Assembly (NCBI RefSeq): GCF_001427285.1
Contig: NZ_LMFV01000056.1
Location: 167,284-231,283 of the forward strand
Source of the DNA: Mesorhizobium sp. Root552
Lineage (GTDB): Bacteria; Pseudomonadota; Alphaproteobacteria; Rhizobiales; Rhizobiaceae
Direction of reading: 5' to 3'
DNA length: 64,000 nucleotides
Shown one piece after another: positions 39,266 to 47,457 of the stretch (position 1 is the first letter of the stretch; every line of letters begins with the position of its first letter). Both the position numbers and the translations under genes were made by a program. The notes under the pieces are model-generated. The model made no database searches and was not told the origin of the DNA. It was given only the letters and a program-made list of their open reading frames with translations.

Positions 39266-39817
39266 TCAACCAAATCGAAGCGGCCGCTTGGGTACCGCAC
39301 CCGAAGCGATCAGACCGAGCGGCATCAGCGGGTCAAGATGGATCGTACCGACTGTCTCGCCGTCCTCGAACACAAGTGTAGCGTTGTAGCGCCGGGCCAA
39401 GGCCCGCATTGCCGCGTTCTGGGGGTGGGTGGTAACCCGCAACTGGGTATAGCCTAGCCCCCTCGCCTGCATGATCAAACGCTCAAACAAGCGCGCTCCA
39501 ATGCCTCGGCCCTGCAAGTGCCGCTCTACGCTAAAGGCGATTTCTGCGGTCGGCTCAGTCTCTTCTGCACGCTCATGTAGTTCAGCCGCGCCCAAAACCT
39601 CGTTCTGCTCGACGTAGCCGATGACAGTCGTGCCGGAGGCAAAGGAACGGTTGGCGTAGTTTTCGACAAACGTATTGTCGGTTACGCCGTTGAATCGGTC
39701 GCGCCGGCTTTCTGGATCGAGCCTCAGAAGATGAGCCCGAAAACGCGGGAGATCAGAGGGTCTAAGTTGACGGATCGTCCCCATCAAGGGAACGGCTCTT
39801 TGAAGATCCTGTTCCAT
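39266..39817 (-). CDS. GNAT family N-acetyltransferase
   Basis: The 183-residue protein carries a GNAT domain with the acetyl-CoA pyrophosphate loop VERHLQGRGIGARLFERLI (about residues 95-113) and a preceding EIAFSV strand. The region TIRQLRPSDLPRFRAHLLRLDPESRRDRF near the N-terminus, seen here only in part, is typical of the stand-alone Pat-like GNAT proteins. The substrate is unknown. ATG 39817 is chosen; a longer version to 39865 would add 16 residues. The upstream gap to rirA is shared by divergent promoters. Confidence 0.84.
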   Translation of the reverse strand: MEQDLQRAVPLMGTIRQLRPSDLPRFRAHLLRLDPESRRDRFNGVTDNTFVENYANRSFASGTTVIGYVEQNEVLGAAELHERAEETEPTAEIAFSVERHLQGRGIGARLFERLIMQARGLGYTQLRVTTHPQNAAMRALARRYNATLVFEDGETVGTIHLDPLMPLGLIASGAVPKRPLRFG

Positions 39818-40002
39818 GTCGCACTCCTCGTGGGTTCCTCCCCGAGTCGCTTTTCGACGAAACAAATATTGTGCATTGCAACATAAATATCAAGTGAGAC
39901 GGGCTCGATATATGCCTCGCCAGAAATGAATGACTGACATGACGTTGCGGAACGCGCAAAGCTGGGATTCCGGGCTTGATGGCCAGAACTTCCGGGATAA
40001 GG

Positions 40003-40017
40003 TGACAAATTAATTCA
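40003..40017. promoter_or_regulatory. IRO-like box upstream of rirA
   Basis: TGACAAATTAATTCA fits the RirA iron-responsive operator consensus TGA-N9-TCA exactly. It lies about 80 bp upstream of rirA and is flanked by a 7-bp inverted repeat, CGGGATA (39993-39999) and TATCCCG (40020-40026). It could mediate RirA autoregulation or control of the divergent GNAT gene. The motif is short, so this is a candidate. Confidence 0.55.
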
Positions 40018-40095
40018 TCTATCCCGTTTTGGCTTGTCTAGAACTATTCCAAGGTATACCCCATATACCGGCAAGCAGTTTTGCGAGGAATGACC

Positions 40096-40557
40096 ATGCG
40101 GCTCACGCGCCAGACCAACTACGCTATGCGCATCCTGATGTATTGCGGAACCAACAAGGACAAGTTGAGCCGTATCCCGGAAATCGCCGCAGCCTATTCG
40201 GTGTCGGAATTGTTCCTGTTCAAGATCCTTCAGCCCCTGGTCGAAAATGGGCTGGTGGAAACGGTGCGCGGCCGCAATGGCGGCGTGCGCCTTGGCCGCT
40301 CTGCTGAAAAGATCACTTTGTTTGATGTGGTTCGTGTCACCGAAGACAGTTTTTCGATGGCCGAATGCTTCGACAATGACGCCGCAGAGTGCCCGCTTAT
40401 CGACAGTTGCGGCCTCAATTCGGCGCTGCGCGAGGCTCTTGGCGCGTTCTTCGCCGTGCTCGAGCGTCACACCATCGCGGACCTGATCGCGGCGCGCCCG
40501 AATATGCGTATGGCACTCGGCATCGATCACCTCGACCAGCGCGCGCCGGCGGCATAA
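40096..40557 (+). CDS. rirA: Rrf2-family iron-responsive regulator RirA
   Basis: RirA is the Fe-S cluster repressor of iron uptake genes in rhizobia, replacing Fur. The 153-residue protein starts MRLTRQTNYAMRILMYC with a helix-turn-helix around residues 26-65. It bears Cys91, Cys99 and Cys105 in AECFDNDAAECPLIDSC, the spacing of the known cluster ligands. Cluster loss under iron shortage relieves repression. It lies beside the heme uptake operon that it probably controls. ATG 40096 gives the family N-terminus. Confidence 0.95.
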   Translation: MRLTRQTNYAMRILMYCGTNKDKLSRIPEIAAAYSVSELFLFKILQPLVENGLVETVRGRNGGVRLGRSAEKITLFDVVRVTEDSFSMAECFDNDAAECPLIDSCGLNSALREALGAFFAVLERHTIADLIAARPNMRMALGIDHLDQRAPAA

Positions 40558-40622
40558 TTCTGCCGGTTGCTTCGCGTTCGAACCATGTCACGTGAAGCGC
40601 TTAGGCCCGCCTGGTCAGTTTG

Positions 40623-41426
40623 CTAGAGAGCGGACTGTGGCAACACGAAGGGAGCATTGCCGGCTGGCAAAGCTCCTACCCGCAACCGGCAACCAAATAC
40701 CTGCTCGATCAACGTATCCTTGAGAACCTCACGCGGCGTTCCGGCCGCAGCTAGGTTGCCCCGGTGCATCACGTAGATGCGATCAGCAAACATCGCAGTC
40801 AGGTTGAGGTCATGAAGGATGGCCACGACACCACCGCCGCGCTGGGCGAAATCGCGAGCGATGTTCATGATGATCAACTGGTGTTTTATGTCGAGGCTGG
40901 ATACCGGCTCGTCCAGAAACAGATACCGCGGTTGGCCGTCTATAACCGGCGCCCAAACCTGACAAAGCACGCGCGCAAGCTGCACGCGCTGCTGTTCGCC
41001 ACCTGACAGTTCCTGATAGAAGCGGCCGGCAAAACCCTCCAGATCGACCTTCGCCAGAGCCCGTTCCGGCAGGCGCTCCGCCTCGCCGGGTGAGACACCG
41101 GAACGTCCGCCAACCAGGCCGAGCTTGACGATCTCGCGAACTGTGAACGGAAAGGACAAGCTTGTTGCCTGAGGCAAGACCGCTCTCAGACTAGCCGCTT
41201 CGGCCGGCGCCAAAGTGGACAGATCGCTGCCATTAACGGCAATACGGCCACTATAAGCATATTCTCCCGACAACGCCTTCAGGAAGGTCGTCTTGCCCGA
41301 CCCGTTCGGACCGACCATCGTGGCGATTTCACCCGGCCGCGCCTCGAAGTCGATATCCGAGACAATGCACTTCCTGCCGATCGACACAGACACGCCACGA
41401 GCTTCAATCATTTCCTGCTCGCTCAC
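40623..41426 (-). CDS. hmuV: Hemin ABC transporter ATP-binding protein
   Basis: HmuV energises heme import by HmuTUV. The 267-residue ATPase has Walker A GPNGSGKTT, the signature LSGGEQQRVQLAR, Walker B YLFLDEP and the D-loop SSLD, followed by the His switch in ILHD. The start is GTG at 41426, overlapping the hmuU stop by four bases (GTGA). It is the last gene of the hmuPSTUV unit and converges with rirA. Confidence 0.94.
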   Translation of the reverse strand: MSEQEMIEARGVSVSIGRKCIVSDIDFEARPGEIATMVGPNGSGKTTFLKALSGEYAYSGRIAVNGSDLSTLAPAEAASLRAVLPQATSLSFPFTVREIVKLGLVGGRSGVSPGEAERLPERALAKVDLEGFAGRFYQELSGGEQQRVQLARVLCQVWAPVIDGQPRYLFLDEPVSSLDIKHQLIIMNIARDFAQRGGGVVAILHDLNLTAMFADRIYVMHRGNLAAAGTPREVLKDTLIEQVFGCRLRVGALPAGNAPFVLPQSAL

Positions 41427-42526
41427 AAATCAATGATGCCGCGCTTGCGCAGCAAGATCCAGAGGAAGAACGGCGCACCTGCCAATGCCGTCACAATGCC
41501 GATTGGCAGTTCGGCAGGCGCGACAATGGTGCGCGCCACGGAATCGGCCAACAGCAACAAAGCGGCCCCCAGCAGCGCGGATGCAGGCAAGAGATAGCGA
41601 TTATCCGGTCCGATCAGCAGACGCAAAAGATGGGGCACGACGATACCGACGAAACCGATGCCGCCACTGACTGCAACCGCAGAGCCAACCGCTGCCGAGA
41701 CGCTCAGAATGGCAATGTACTTCAACCGCTGAACAGATATGCCCAAATGGCTGGCCGTCGCTTCGCCAAGCGCCAACGCATTCAGGCCCCGTGCCAAAAA
41801 TGGCACTGCAATCATTGCCGCGGTGATTACCGGCCCGACAGCACCTATCTTTTGCCACGTAGCGCCGGCCAGCGAACCGAGTTGCCAGAACGTCAGGTCG
41901 CGCAACTGGCGGTCGTCCGCCATGAAGATGAGAACGCCGGTCAAGGCCATCGCAAGAGCCGCAAGTGCGATGCCAGCAAGAAGCATCGTTGCTACCGAAG
42001 TTCGGCCCTGTCTTGTCGCAACCTGATAAAGCACCAGGGTCGTTACAAGCCCGCCGAAGAATGCCGCCAGGGGCAACGTAAATGTACCGAACACCGCCGT
42101 AAGGGGGGCAAGCATCGTGCCACCGAGCACGATAACTGCGACAGCGCCAAGGCTGGCACCCGCGGAAACGCCTATCAGGCCGGGATCGGCCAAGGGGTTG
42201 CGGAACAACCCCTGCATGACGGCGCCTGATACGGCCAGGGCCGCACCGACAAGCGCGCCAAGGACAACACGCGGCAAACGGATATCGTAGACAATGATGT
42301 TGTCACGAATGCTTAGTACATCAGTGCCTTCCGCTGCGCCAAACAACCAGTTGCGCACAACGCTGACCGCAGATGCATCAGAAGCGCCGGATGCGAGGCT
42401 GAGCAGCATGGTCAACACAAGCCCCAAGCCAAGCAGAACGATAACAAGGCGTGCGCGTGACGAACGGTCACCCGCAACCACGTACCTCAACGTGCCCGGC
42501 ATACCGGTGGCAGTCTGATCGGCCAT
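41423..42526 (-). CDS. hmuU: Hemin ABC transporter permease
   Basis: HmuU is the FecCD-type permease that passes heme through the inner membrane. The 367-residue protein has about ten membrane segments, with the family motifs RLPRVVLGALVGAALAVSGAVMQGLFRNPLADP and GGIGFVGIVVPHLLRLLIG, seen here in part. ATG 42526 (MADQTAT) is chosen over an upstream frame extension of 30 codons. Start and stop are tightly spaced to hmuT and hmuV. Confidence 0.94.
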   Translation of the reverse strand: MADQTATGMPGTLRYVVAGDRSSRARLVIVLLGLGLVLTMLLSLASGASDASAVSVVRNWLFGAAEGTDVLSIRDNIIVYDIRLPRVVLGALVGAALAVSGAVMQGLFRNPLADPGLIGVSAGASLGAVAVIVLGGTMLAPLTAVFGTFTLPLAAFFGGLVTTLVLYQVATRQGRTSVATMLLAGIALAALAMALTGVLIFMADDRQLRDLTFWQLGSLAGATWQKIGAVGPVITAAMIAVPFLARGLNALALGEATASHLGISVQRLKYIAILSVSAAVGSAVAVSGGIGFVGIVVPHLLRLLIGPDNRYLLPASALLGAALLLLADSVARTIVAPAELPIGIVTALAGAPFFLWILLRKRGIIDL

Positions 42527-42539
42527 CTCTGGAGCCCGT

Positions 42540-43433
42540 TCAATCGGTGATCTTGTTGCCGTAGAGCGATACGGCGAGATCATGGATGGCATCCGCGGTG
42601 CGAGGACCAAAGCCAAGCAGATAGCCGCCCTCCATCCGCAGGATTGCGTGCGCCTCGCCTGCTGGGGTCGGTGCTATGGCGGGGTGCTTGAACAAGTCGT
42701 CATTTGCAACCGAGTGATCTCCACCCCTGTCCATCATCAAGATGATATCGGGACGTGACGTGACAACCGCTTCATCGGCCAATTGCTTGTAGCCGGAGAA
42801 GCCTTCGATCGCGTTCACGCCACCGGCCAGCCGGATGATACCGTCCGCAGCCGTCTCGGAACCCGACGCAAGTATCTTTCCACCCTGCATCGACAGGATA
42901 AACAGGATGCGTTTGCGCTCCTTGATCGAGGCGGTCTGCGCTTCGGCCCTCTTGAGCTTGGCGTCAACTTCGGAGGAGAGCGCCGCAGCTTTCTCCGACG
43001 CTCCCAGAGCGGCGCCCACGACGCGAATTTTCTCGAGGATGCCCTCGTGATCGAACGTTTCCGGCACTTCGATGTAGGGTACACTGGCCTTCTTCAGGAC
43101 ATCGATCGCTTCTTTTGGACCGCTTCCCTCCAGGGCCAGGATGCCGCTGGGGTTTACCGACAAGACACCTTCCGGCGAAAGCTGGCGCATGTAACCGACA
43201 TCGGGAAGCTTCAATGCAGCTTCCGGAAACAGGCTGGTCGAATCGCGGGCGACAAGACGCCCTTCTTCACCCAACGCATAGACGATCTCGGTAATGGAGC
43301 CTCCAATCGAAGCGATCTTCGAAGGATCCTTGAACGCGCCTACGGATTCATCGGAGAAAGAAGGTGCGCTGAGGGCCAGCAATATCGCAAGGCCTGCAGT
43401 CGTCCTTGCGGCAAACCGCGAAAAAACTGACAT
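42540..43433 (-). CDS. hmuT: Hemin-binding periplasmic protein
   Basis: HmuT binds heme in the periplasm and hands it to HmuUV. The 297-residue protein has a signal peptide (cleavage after about residue 27, near APSFS), a PeripBP-2/TroA-like fold, the IASIGGSITEIVYALG N-lobe motif, and conserved residues of the heme cleft, including the Tyr of DVGYMRQLSPEG, a known axial ligand in the family. It is 13 bp upstream of hmuU. Confidence 0.92.
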   Translation of the reverse strand: MSVFSRFAARTTAGLAILLALSAPSFSDESVGAFKDPSKIASIGGSITEIVYALGEEGRLVARDSTSLFPEAALKLPDVGYMRQLSPEGVLSVNPSGILALEGSGPKEAIDVLKKASVPYIEVPETFDHEGILEKIRVVGAALGASEKAAALSSEVDAKLKRAEAQTASIKERKRILFILSMQGGKILASGSETAADGIIRLAGGVNAIEGFSGYKQLADEAVVTSRPDIILMMDRGGDHSVANDDLFKHPAIAPTPAGEAHAILRMEGGYLLGFGPRTADAIHDLAVSLYGNKITD

Positions 43434-43443
43434 ACCGATACCC

Positions 43444-44502
43444 TCAAGCAGCCTTGGACGTGGAAACTTTCGGCAGATTTTCCGCCAGGAAACGCCAATC
43501 CATGCGCTCGGTTTCGCCTTCGTGGCGCTCCCCGAAGAACTGAAGGATGATACGACCTTGTGCGTCGTACGCCTCTACCGAGGTGACAAAGCCATCCTTG
43601 GTCGGCTTGCGTACGCCCCATACCTCATCGATGTGATCCAGGCGCAAATGCAGGTGAAACGTCTCGTCGAGGACGTTCAACCACGGCCCCATCGGCTTTA
43701 TCGACTTGATCGGGCCAGAGTGAATCTGGATGCAGCCTCTATTGCCGACAAAGCACATGATCGGCGTAGCTTCGGCAGCGGCATGATGCATAAGGGCCGC
43801 CACGGCCTCATTGTCGATCTTCCATGCATAGTCCTGCCCCACCATACGCACTGCCTGGCGGCGGTTCAGCTTCAGTGCCTTTAGCATGCCGAAGAACTGG
43901 TGGACGTCGGTCAGCTTGCTCCAGCGATCGCGCAAATCCTCCGTGCCGGCTGCGTCAGGCGACTCCTCAATATCTGTCGCAGCCTGCGGAACCACATCGA
44001 TGGATGGGCCCTGATCCGCCGAATGAAGGTCCGCAACCAGCTTCTGGAATGCATAGAGGTTCGACGCTGGACGCAGGTGAACCTTGTGGATCGCATCTCC
44101 TGCGCCGTCGAAGAACTGCAAGCTGTGGCGAACTTCGCCCTCGCTTCGCTTCTCCACGGCAAACCCGTGTACCCAGCTCTTGGGGAAAATCCGTAGATCG
44201 ATGTCACGATTGAGAACGATGGCGTTGTGTTCGCCTACCGATATCTTGTCGTAGACGCCAATCTTTTCATGGACCGCACTTTCATTGCGCGTCAGCGCCA
44301 TGACCTCGCCGACTGCGGTCAAGCCATTGAGGACGGCGCTGACGCGCGGTTCGATCCGCACCACGCCCTCACCGCAATGAGCAGCTACGAACTCGGCTTC
44401 AGAAATACCGAGCTGACTGGAGAGGTCGCGCTCACGCATTTTGGGGTTGTCGGATCGAGCCCTACGAATTTCGCTCGGGCTTGGTTTTACGCGCTGGTCC
44501 AT
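43444..44502 (-). CDS. hmuS: Hemin-degrading factor/heme chaperone HmuS
   Basis: HmuS belongs to the HemS/ChuS family, which stores, carries or degrades cytoplasmic heme. The 352-residue protein shows the internal duplication of the family: each half contains a VMALTRNESAVHEKIGVYD or AVAALMHHAAAEATPIM segment and a following IQIH/DLRIF strand. Conserved residues for heme binding are consistent. The start (MDQRVKPSPSEIR) is 52 bases after the hmuP stop, and hmuT follows 10 bases later. Confidence 0.92.
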   Translation of the reverse strand: MDQRVKPSPSEIRRARSDNPKMRERDLSSQLGISEAEFVAAHCGEGVVRIEPRVSAVLNGLTAVGEVMALTRNESAVHEKIGVYDKISVGEHNAIVLNRDIDLRIFPKSWVHGFAVEKRSEGEVRHSLQFFDGAGDAIHKVHLRPASNLYAFQKLVADLHSADQGPSIDVVPQAATDIEESPDAAGTEDLRDRWSKLTDVHQFFGMLKALKLNRRQAVRMVGQDYAWKIDNEAVAALMHHAAAEATPIMCFVGNRGCIQIHSGPIKSIKPMGPWLNVLDETFHLHLRLDHIDEVWGVRKPTKDGFVTSVEAYDAQGRIILQFFGERHEGETERMDWRFLAENLPKVSTSKAA

Positions 44503-44554
44503 TATTCACCTGTGCTCGCGACGCATTGCATCGTCTGGGTTTGCGACGCCTGTA

Positions 44555-44764
44555 CTACTTGTTGAGGATGAGTTTGCCCTGCCGGGTGATCTTCAACCGG
44601 TAGAGCGCACCGTGATGCTCGATGCCGATTTCGTGTTCACCCTGGAACAGGCTGTTGCTTGAAAGCGTCCTGACGGAGAACGGAGCACGTTCGACCCGGA
44701 CCGTCGTCGCCTGTTCGGGGCGGCGGAAGCGATGGCGGAAATCGTTGGGAGTATGAGCATTCAT
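44555..44764 (-). CDS. hmuP: Hemin uptake protein HmuP
   Basis: A 69-residue member of the HemP/HmuP family with the core LSSNSLFQGEHEIGIEHHG and YRLKITRQGKLILNK. HmuP is needed for expression of heme receptor genes in Bradyrhizobium and Sinorhizobium, where it acts as a regulatory protein. It heads the operon on the minus strand and is divergent from the receptor gene, with an IRO-like box in the gap. Confidence 0.93.
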   Translation of the reverse strand: MNAHTPNDFRHRFRRPEQATTVRVERAPFSVRTLSSNSLFQGEHEIGIEHHGALYRLKITRQGKLILNK

Positions 44765-44824
44765 CGGTCTCGGTCCCTTTCGTTAGGTGGCCACGGGTAT
44801 TTCAGAAATGACCAATTCATTTCT

Positions 44825-44839
44825 TGACTCGAATAATCA
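44825..44839. promoter_or_regulatory. IRO-like box in the hmuP/receptor divergent region
   Basis: TGACTCGAATAATCA matches the RirA operator pattern TGA-N9-TCA. It lies 61 bp upstream of hmuP and about 98 bp upstream of the receptor gene at 44937. On the minus strand a plausible sigma-70 promoter (TTGCAC 44858-44853, 17-base spacer, TATTCG 44835-44830) overlaps it, in line with repression. One box could serve both divergent arms. Confidence 0.55.
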
Positions 44840-44936
44840 TGTTTATTAGTCAGTGCAATACCGGACCAAATGAGTCAACATTTAACGTGCGGTAAGTGAT
44901 TAAAAATGCCAGCAAGCGCACGCGAGCCAGCAACAG

Positions 44937-47003
44937 ATGGTTTCAAACACCAGGAGTTGGGACATGGGGCTGGTGGCTCGGAATACGGCTGCTCTGATGT
45001 GCGGAGCGGCAATAGCGGTTCTTGTGGGGGTACAGGTCTCCCATGCGCAGCAAACAAACGAAGCTGAAAAGAAGGGGCGTGTTACCCTACTTCAGCGTTT
45101 GATCCTGGGCGCGGGCGCCGAGAAGATCGCCATCGACACGCCGCAATCGGTCAGCGTCGTCGATCAGGAAGACATAGACCAGAATATTCCGACAACTGTA
45201 AGCGATGTCATCAAGACAATTCCTGGCATAAATCTCTCCGGCAGCCAGCGTGTGCTTGGCCAAACCTTCAACATGCGCGGCGTCGGCGGCCCGGAATCGG
45301 GCGGTGAAGAGGGCCGCATCATCGTCAACATCGACGGCGTGAACAAATTCTACGAACAGTATCGCATGGGCGGGCTGTTCACCGACATGGAACTCTACAA
45401 GCGCGTCGAAGTCCTCCGCGGCCCGGCTTCCTCCACGCTCTACGGAGCGGGCGCGCTGGGAGGTGTGGTGAATTTCACCACCAAAGACGCGTCCGATTTC
45501 ATCGCCGAAGGACAGACCAGGGCTGTGAGGCTCAAAGGCACCTATGACTCGAACCCTGACGGCCTGATGGGGTCCGCCATTCTTGCCCACCGCTTCAGTG
45601 ACAATTTTGAAGTACTGGCGATGGGCAACTACCGCCATGCCGACAATTTCACCAGCGGCAACGGCACCGAAATTCTAGGTTCCGAAACGGGTTATCCAAC
45701 CGGGCTGATCAAGGGAACGCTTCGTTTTGGCGACAACAACGAGCAAGTGGTTCGGCTCTCGCACCAGCATTTCGTATCCGATCAGAATCGTCAGTTCTAT
45801 AGCCAGGTGGACACGGAAGCGGGATTTGGGCTTGTTGATCGAAAGGTGACGGATTCCAGTATTATCCTGTCCTATGAAAACCCCGCCTCCGACAATCCCT
45901 GGCTCGATCTCAAAGCTCAGTTCTCATACAGCGACACTATAAGCGATCAATACAATGCGGGGATTGGTTCACTGAACCGGTCGTTCAGCTACTCGACCTA
46001 TCAATACAACATCCAGAACACATTTGAGCATGTCGGCGAGAATTTCACGAACTACCTGACTATCGGCTCGCAGACCGCAGATCAGACCCGCCTGACCGAA
46101 CGCACATTTTCGGGAACCCACCCAAGGGGCCGTGACATCCAGACTGGTCTGTTTGCGCAGAACGAATTCGTCTGGGATGAGCGTCTCACCCTCATCGCCG
46201 GTGCGCGCGTCGACTGGCAGTGGCTCACATCCATTGGCCTTACGCCCGAGCGCACGCAGAATGATACGGCGTTCTCGCCGAAGCTGGCGGCACATTACAA
46301 GTTCAACGACAACTTCGCGGTGTTCGGTTCCTACGCCCATACCGAGCGCACGCCATCGATCGATGAAGTGTTCGACAGCGGAGCGCTTACCTCACGACTG
46401 AACAAGGAAAAATCCGACAACTACGAACTCGGCTTTTCCGTATCGGCCTACGATCTTGCCACAGCCGGAGACGCGCTCAGCTTCAAGACGACGGGCTTCT
46501 ACAACGATGTCAGCGACATGATTGTCGACAACGGCACGGGCGTCAGCCCGCGTTACACGAACACCGGCCTCTCCGAGATCTATGGCACCGAACTCGAAGT
46601 GGCATATGACTCGGACTTCGTGTTTGCCAACGCCGGCTACTCGATGGTCCGTGGCACCAGCAAGATTACCGGACGGCCGCTGAACACGGTTGCTCCAGAT
46701 GAACTTTCCCTGACTGTCGGCAGCCGCGTGCCGGACCGTGACGTATCCTTCGGTTGGACCGGAAGGTTCGTTGCCGCCCAGAACCGGGTCACCGGAACGC
46801 CCAATACGCGCGTTGCCACGCCGGGCTTTGCAACGCACGACATCTTCGTAACCTGGAAGCCGCAGGAAGGGATGTTCAAAAATCTCGAAGCAGATTTCCG
46901 CATCGAGAACATCTTCAACAAGCAATACAGGGAATTCCTGGAAGGCACGCCCGCACAGGGGCGCACTTTCAAGATCTCGCTCGCACGCAAGTTCGACTAC
47001 TGA
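44937..47003 (+). CDS. TonB-dependent heme/hemoglobin outer membrane receptor
   Basis: A 688-residue receptor of the hemoglobin/heme TonB-dependent family, probably the ShmR/HmuR type. The signal peptide cleaves near residue 38 (VSHA-QQ). The plug domain contains the TonB-box-like region around TLLQRLILG and SVSVVDQEDIDQNIPTTVSDVIKTI. The C-terminal ends with a beta-strand and final aromatic residue (LARKFDY), typical of porin insertion. The family FRAP/NPNL region is seen as YAHTERTPSIDEVF. The start may be 44937 or the ATG at 44964. It begins the divergent heme-uptake operon. Confidence 0.92.
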   Translation: MVSNTRSWDMGLVARNTAALMCGAAIAVLVGVQVSHAQQTNEAEKKGRVTLLQRLILGAGAEKIAIDTPQSVSVVDQEDIDQNIPTTVSDVIKTIPGINLSGSQRVLGQTFNMRGVGGPESGGEEGRIIVNIDGVNKFYEQYRMGGLFTDMELYKRVEVLRGPASSTLYGAGALGGVVNFTTKDASDFIAEGQTRAVRLKGTYDSNPDGLMGSAILAHRFSDNFEVLAMGNYRHADNFTSGNGTEILGSETGYPTGLIKGTLRFGDNNEQVVRLSHQHFVSDQNRQFYSQVDTEAGFGLVDRKVTDSSIILSYENPASDNPWLDLKAQFSYSDTISDQYNAGIGSLNRSFSYSTYQYNIQNTFEHVGENFTNYLTIGSQTADQTRLTERTFSGTHPRGRDIQTGLFAQNEFVWDERLTLIAGARVDWQWLTSIGLTPERTQNDTAFSPKLAAHYKFNDNFAVFGSYAHTERTPSIDEVFDSGALTSRLNKEKSDNYELGFSVSAYDLATAGDALSFKTTGFYNDVSDMIVDNGTGVSPRYTNTGLSEIYGTELEVAYDSDFVFANAGYSMVRGTSKITGRPLNTVAPDELSLTVGSRVPDRDVSFGWTGRFVAAQNRVTGTPNTRVATPGFATHDIFVTWKPQEGMFKNLEADFRIENIFNKQYREFLEGTPAQGRTFKISLARKFDY

Positions 47004-47007
47004 GGCA

Positions 47008-47445
47008 ATGGAAATGAGACGCTATCAAATAGCTTTGTCCATGATGGCGTCCTTGCTTCTACCGTGCACAGTTCTTGCCCAAGAAGCTGCGCCCGGACCT
47101 GCCCTGTCGCTTGAACTCAACGGCGCGCAGCCTTCCGACAAGGGCTGCCGCCTCACCTTCGTGGTCAACAACAGCCTCGGGTCCGATCTTTCCAAGGCGG
47201 CCTACGAGATCGCGCTGTTCAACGAGACGGGCGTCGTCGACCGCCTGACCGTTCTTGATTTCAAGGAGCTTCCGGCTGGAAAGACAAAGGTGGTCCGTTT
47301 CGATCTTGCCGGCACGGACTGCGCCAAGGTTTCCCGGGCGCTGGTCAACAACTCCACCGAATGCGCGGGCTCCGGCATTGAACCGGCGACGTGCATGCAG
47401 CGGTTGAAGACCAGCACGAAGACGGGCATAGCCTTCGGCATATGA
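47008..47445 (+). CDS. Small periplasmic protein with four cysteines, between receptor and TonB
   Basis: The 145-residue protein has a signal peptide (RRYQIALSMMASLLLP, cleavage after VLAQ) and a beta-rich mature part with four cysteines (DKGCRLTF, GTDCAK, NSTECAG, PATCMQ), suitable for two disulfides. I do not recognise a named family. It starts five bases after the receptor stop (ATG 47008; a second ATG at 47014 is possible) and ends just before the tonB gene. Position in the operon suggests a role in heme capture or TonB-receptor contact. Confidence 0.78.
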   Translation: MEMRRYQIALSMMASLLLPCTVLAQEAAPGPALSLELNGAQPSDKGCRLTFVVNNSLGSDLSKAAYEIALFNETGVVDRLTVLDFKELPAGKTKVVRFDLAGTDCAKVSRALVNNSTECAGSGIEPATCMQRLKTSTKTGIAFGI

Positions 47446-47457
47446 TCTTGGGGTGTT

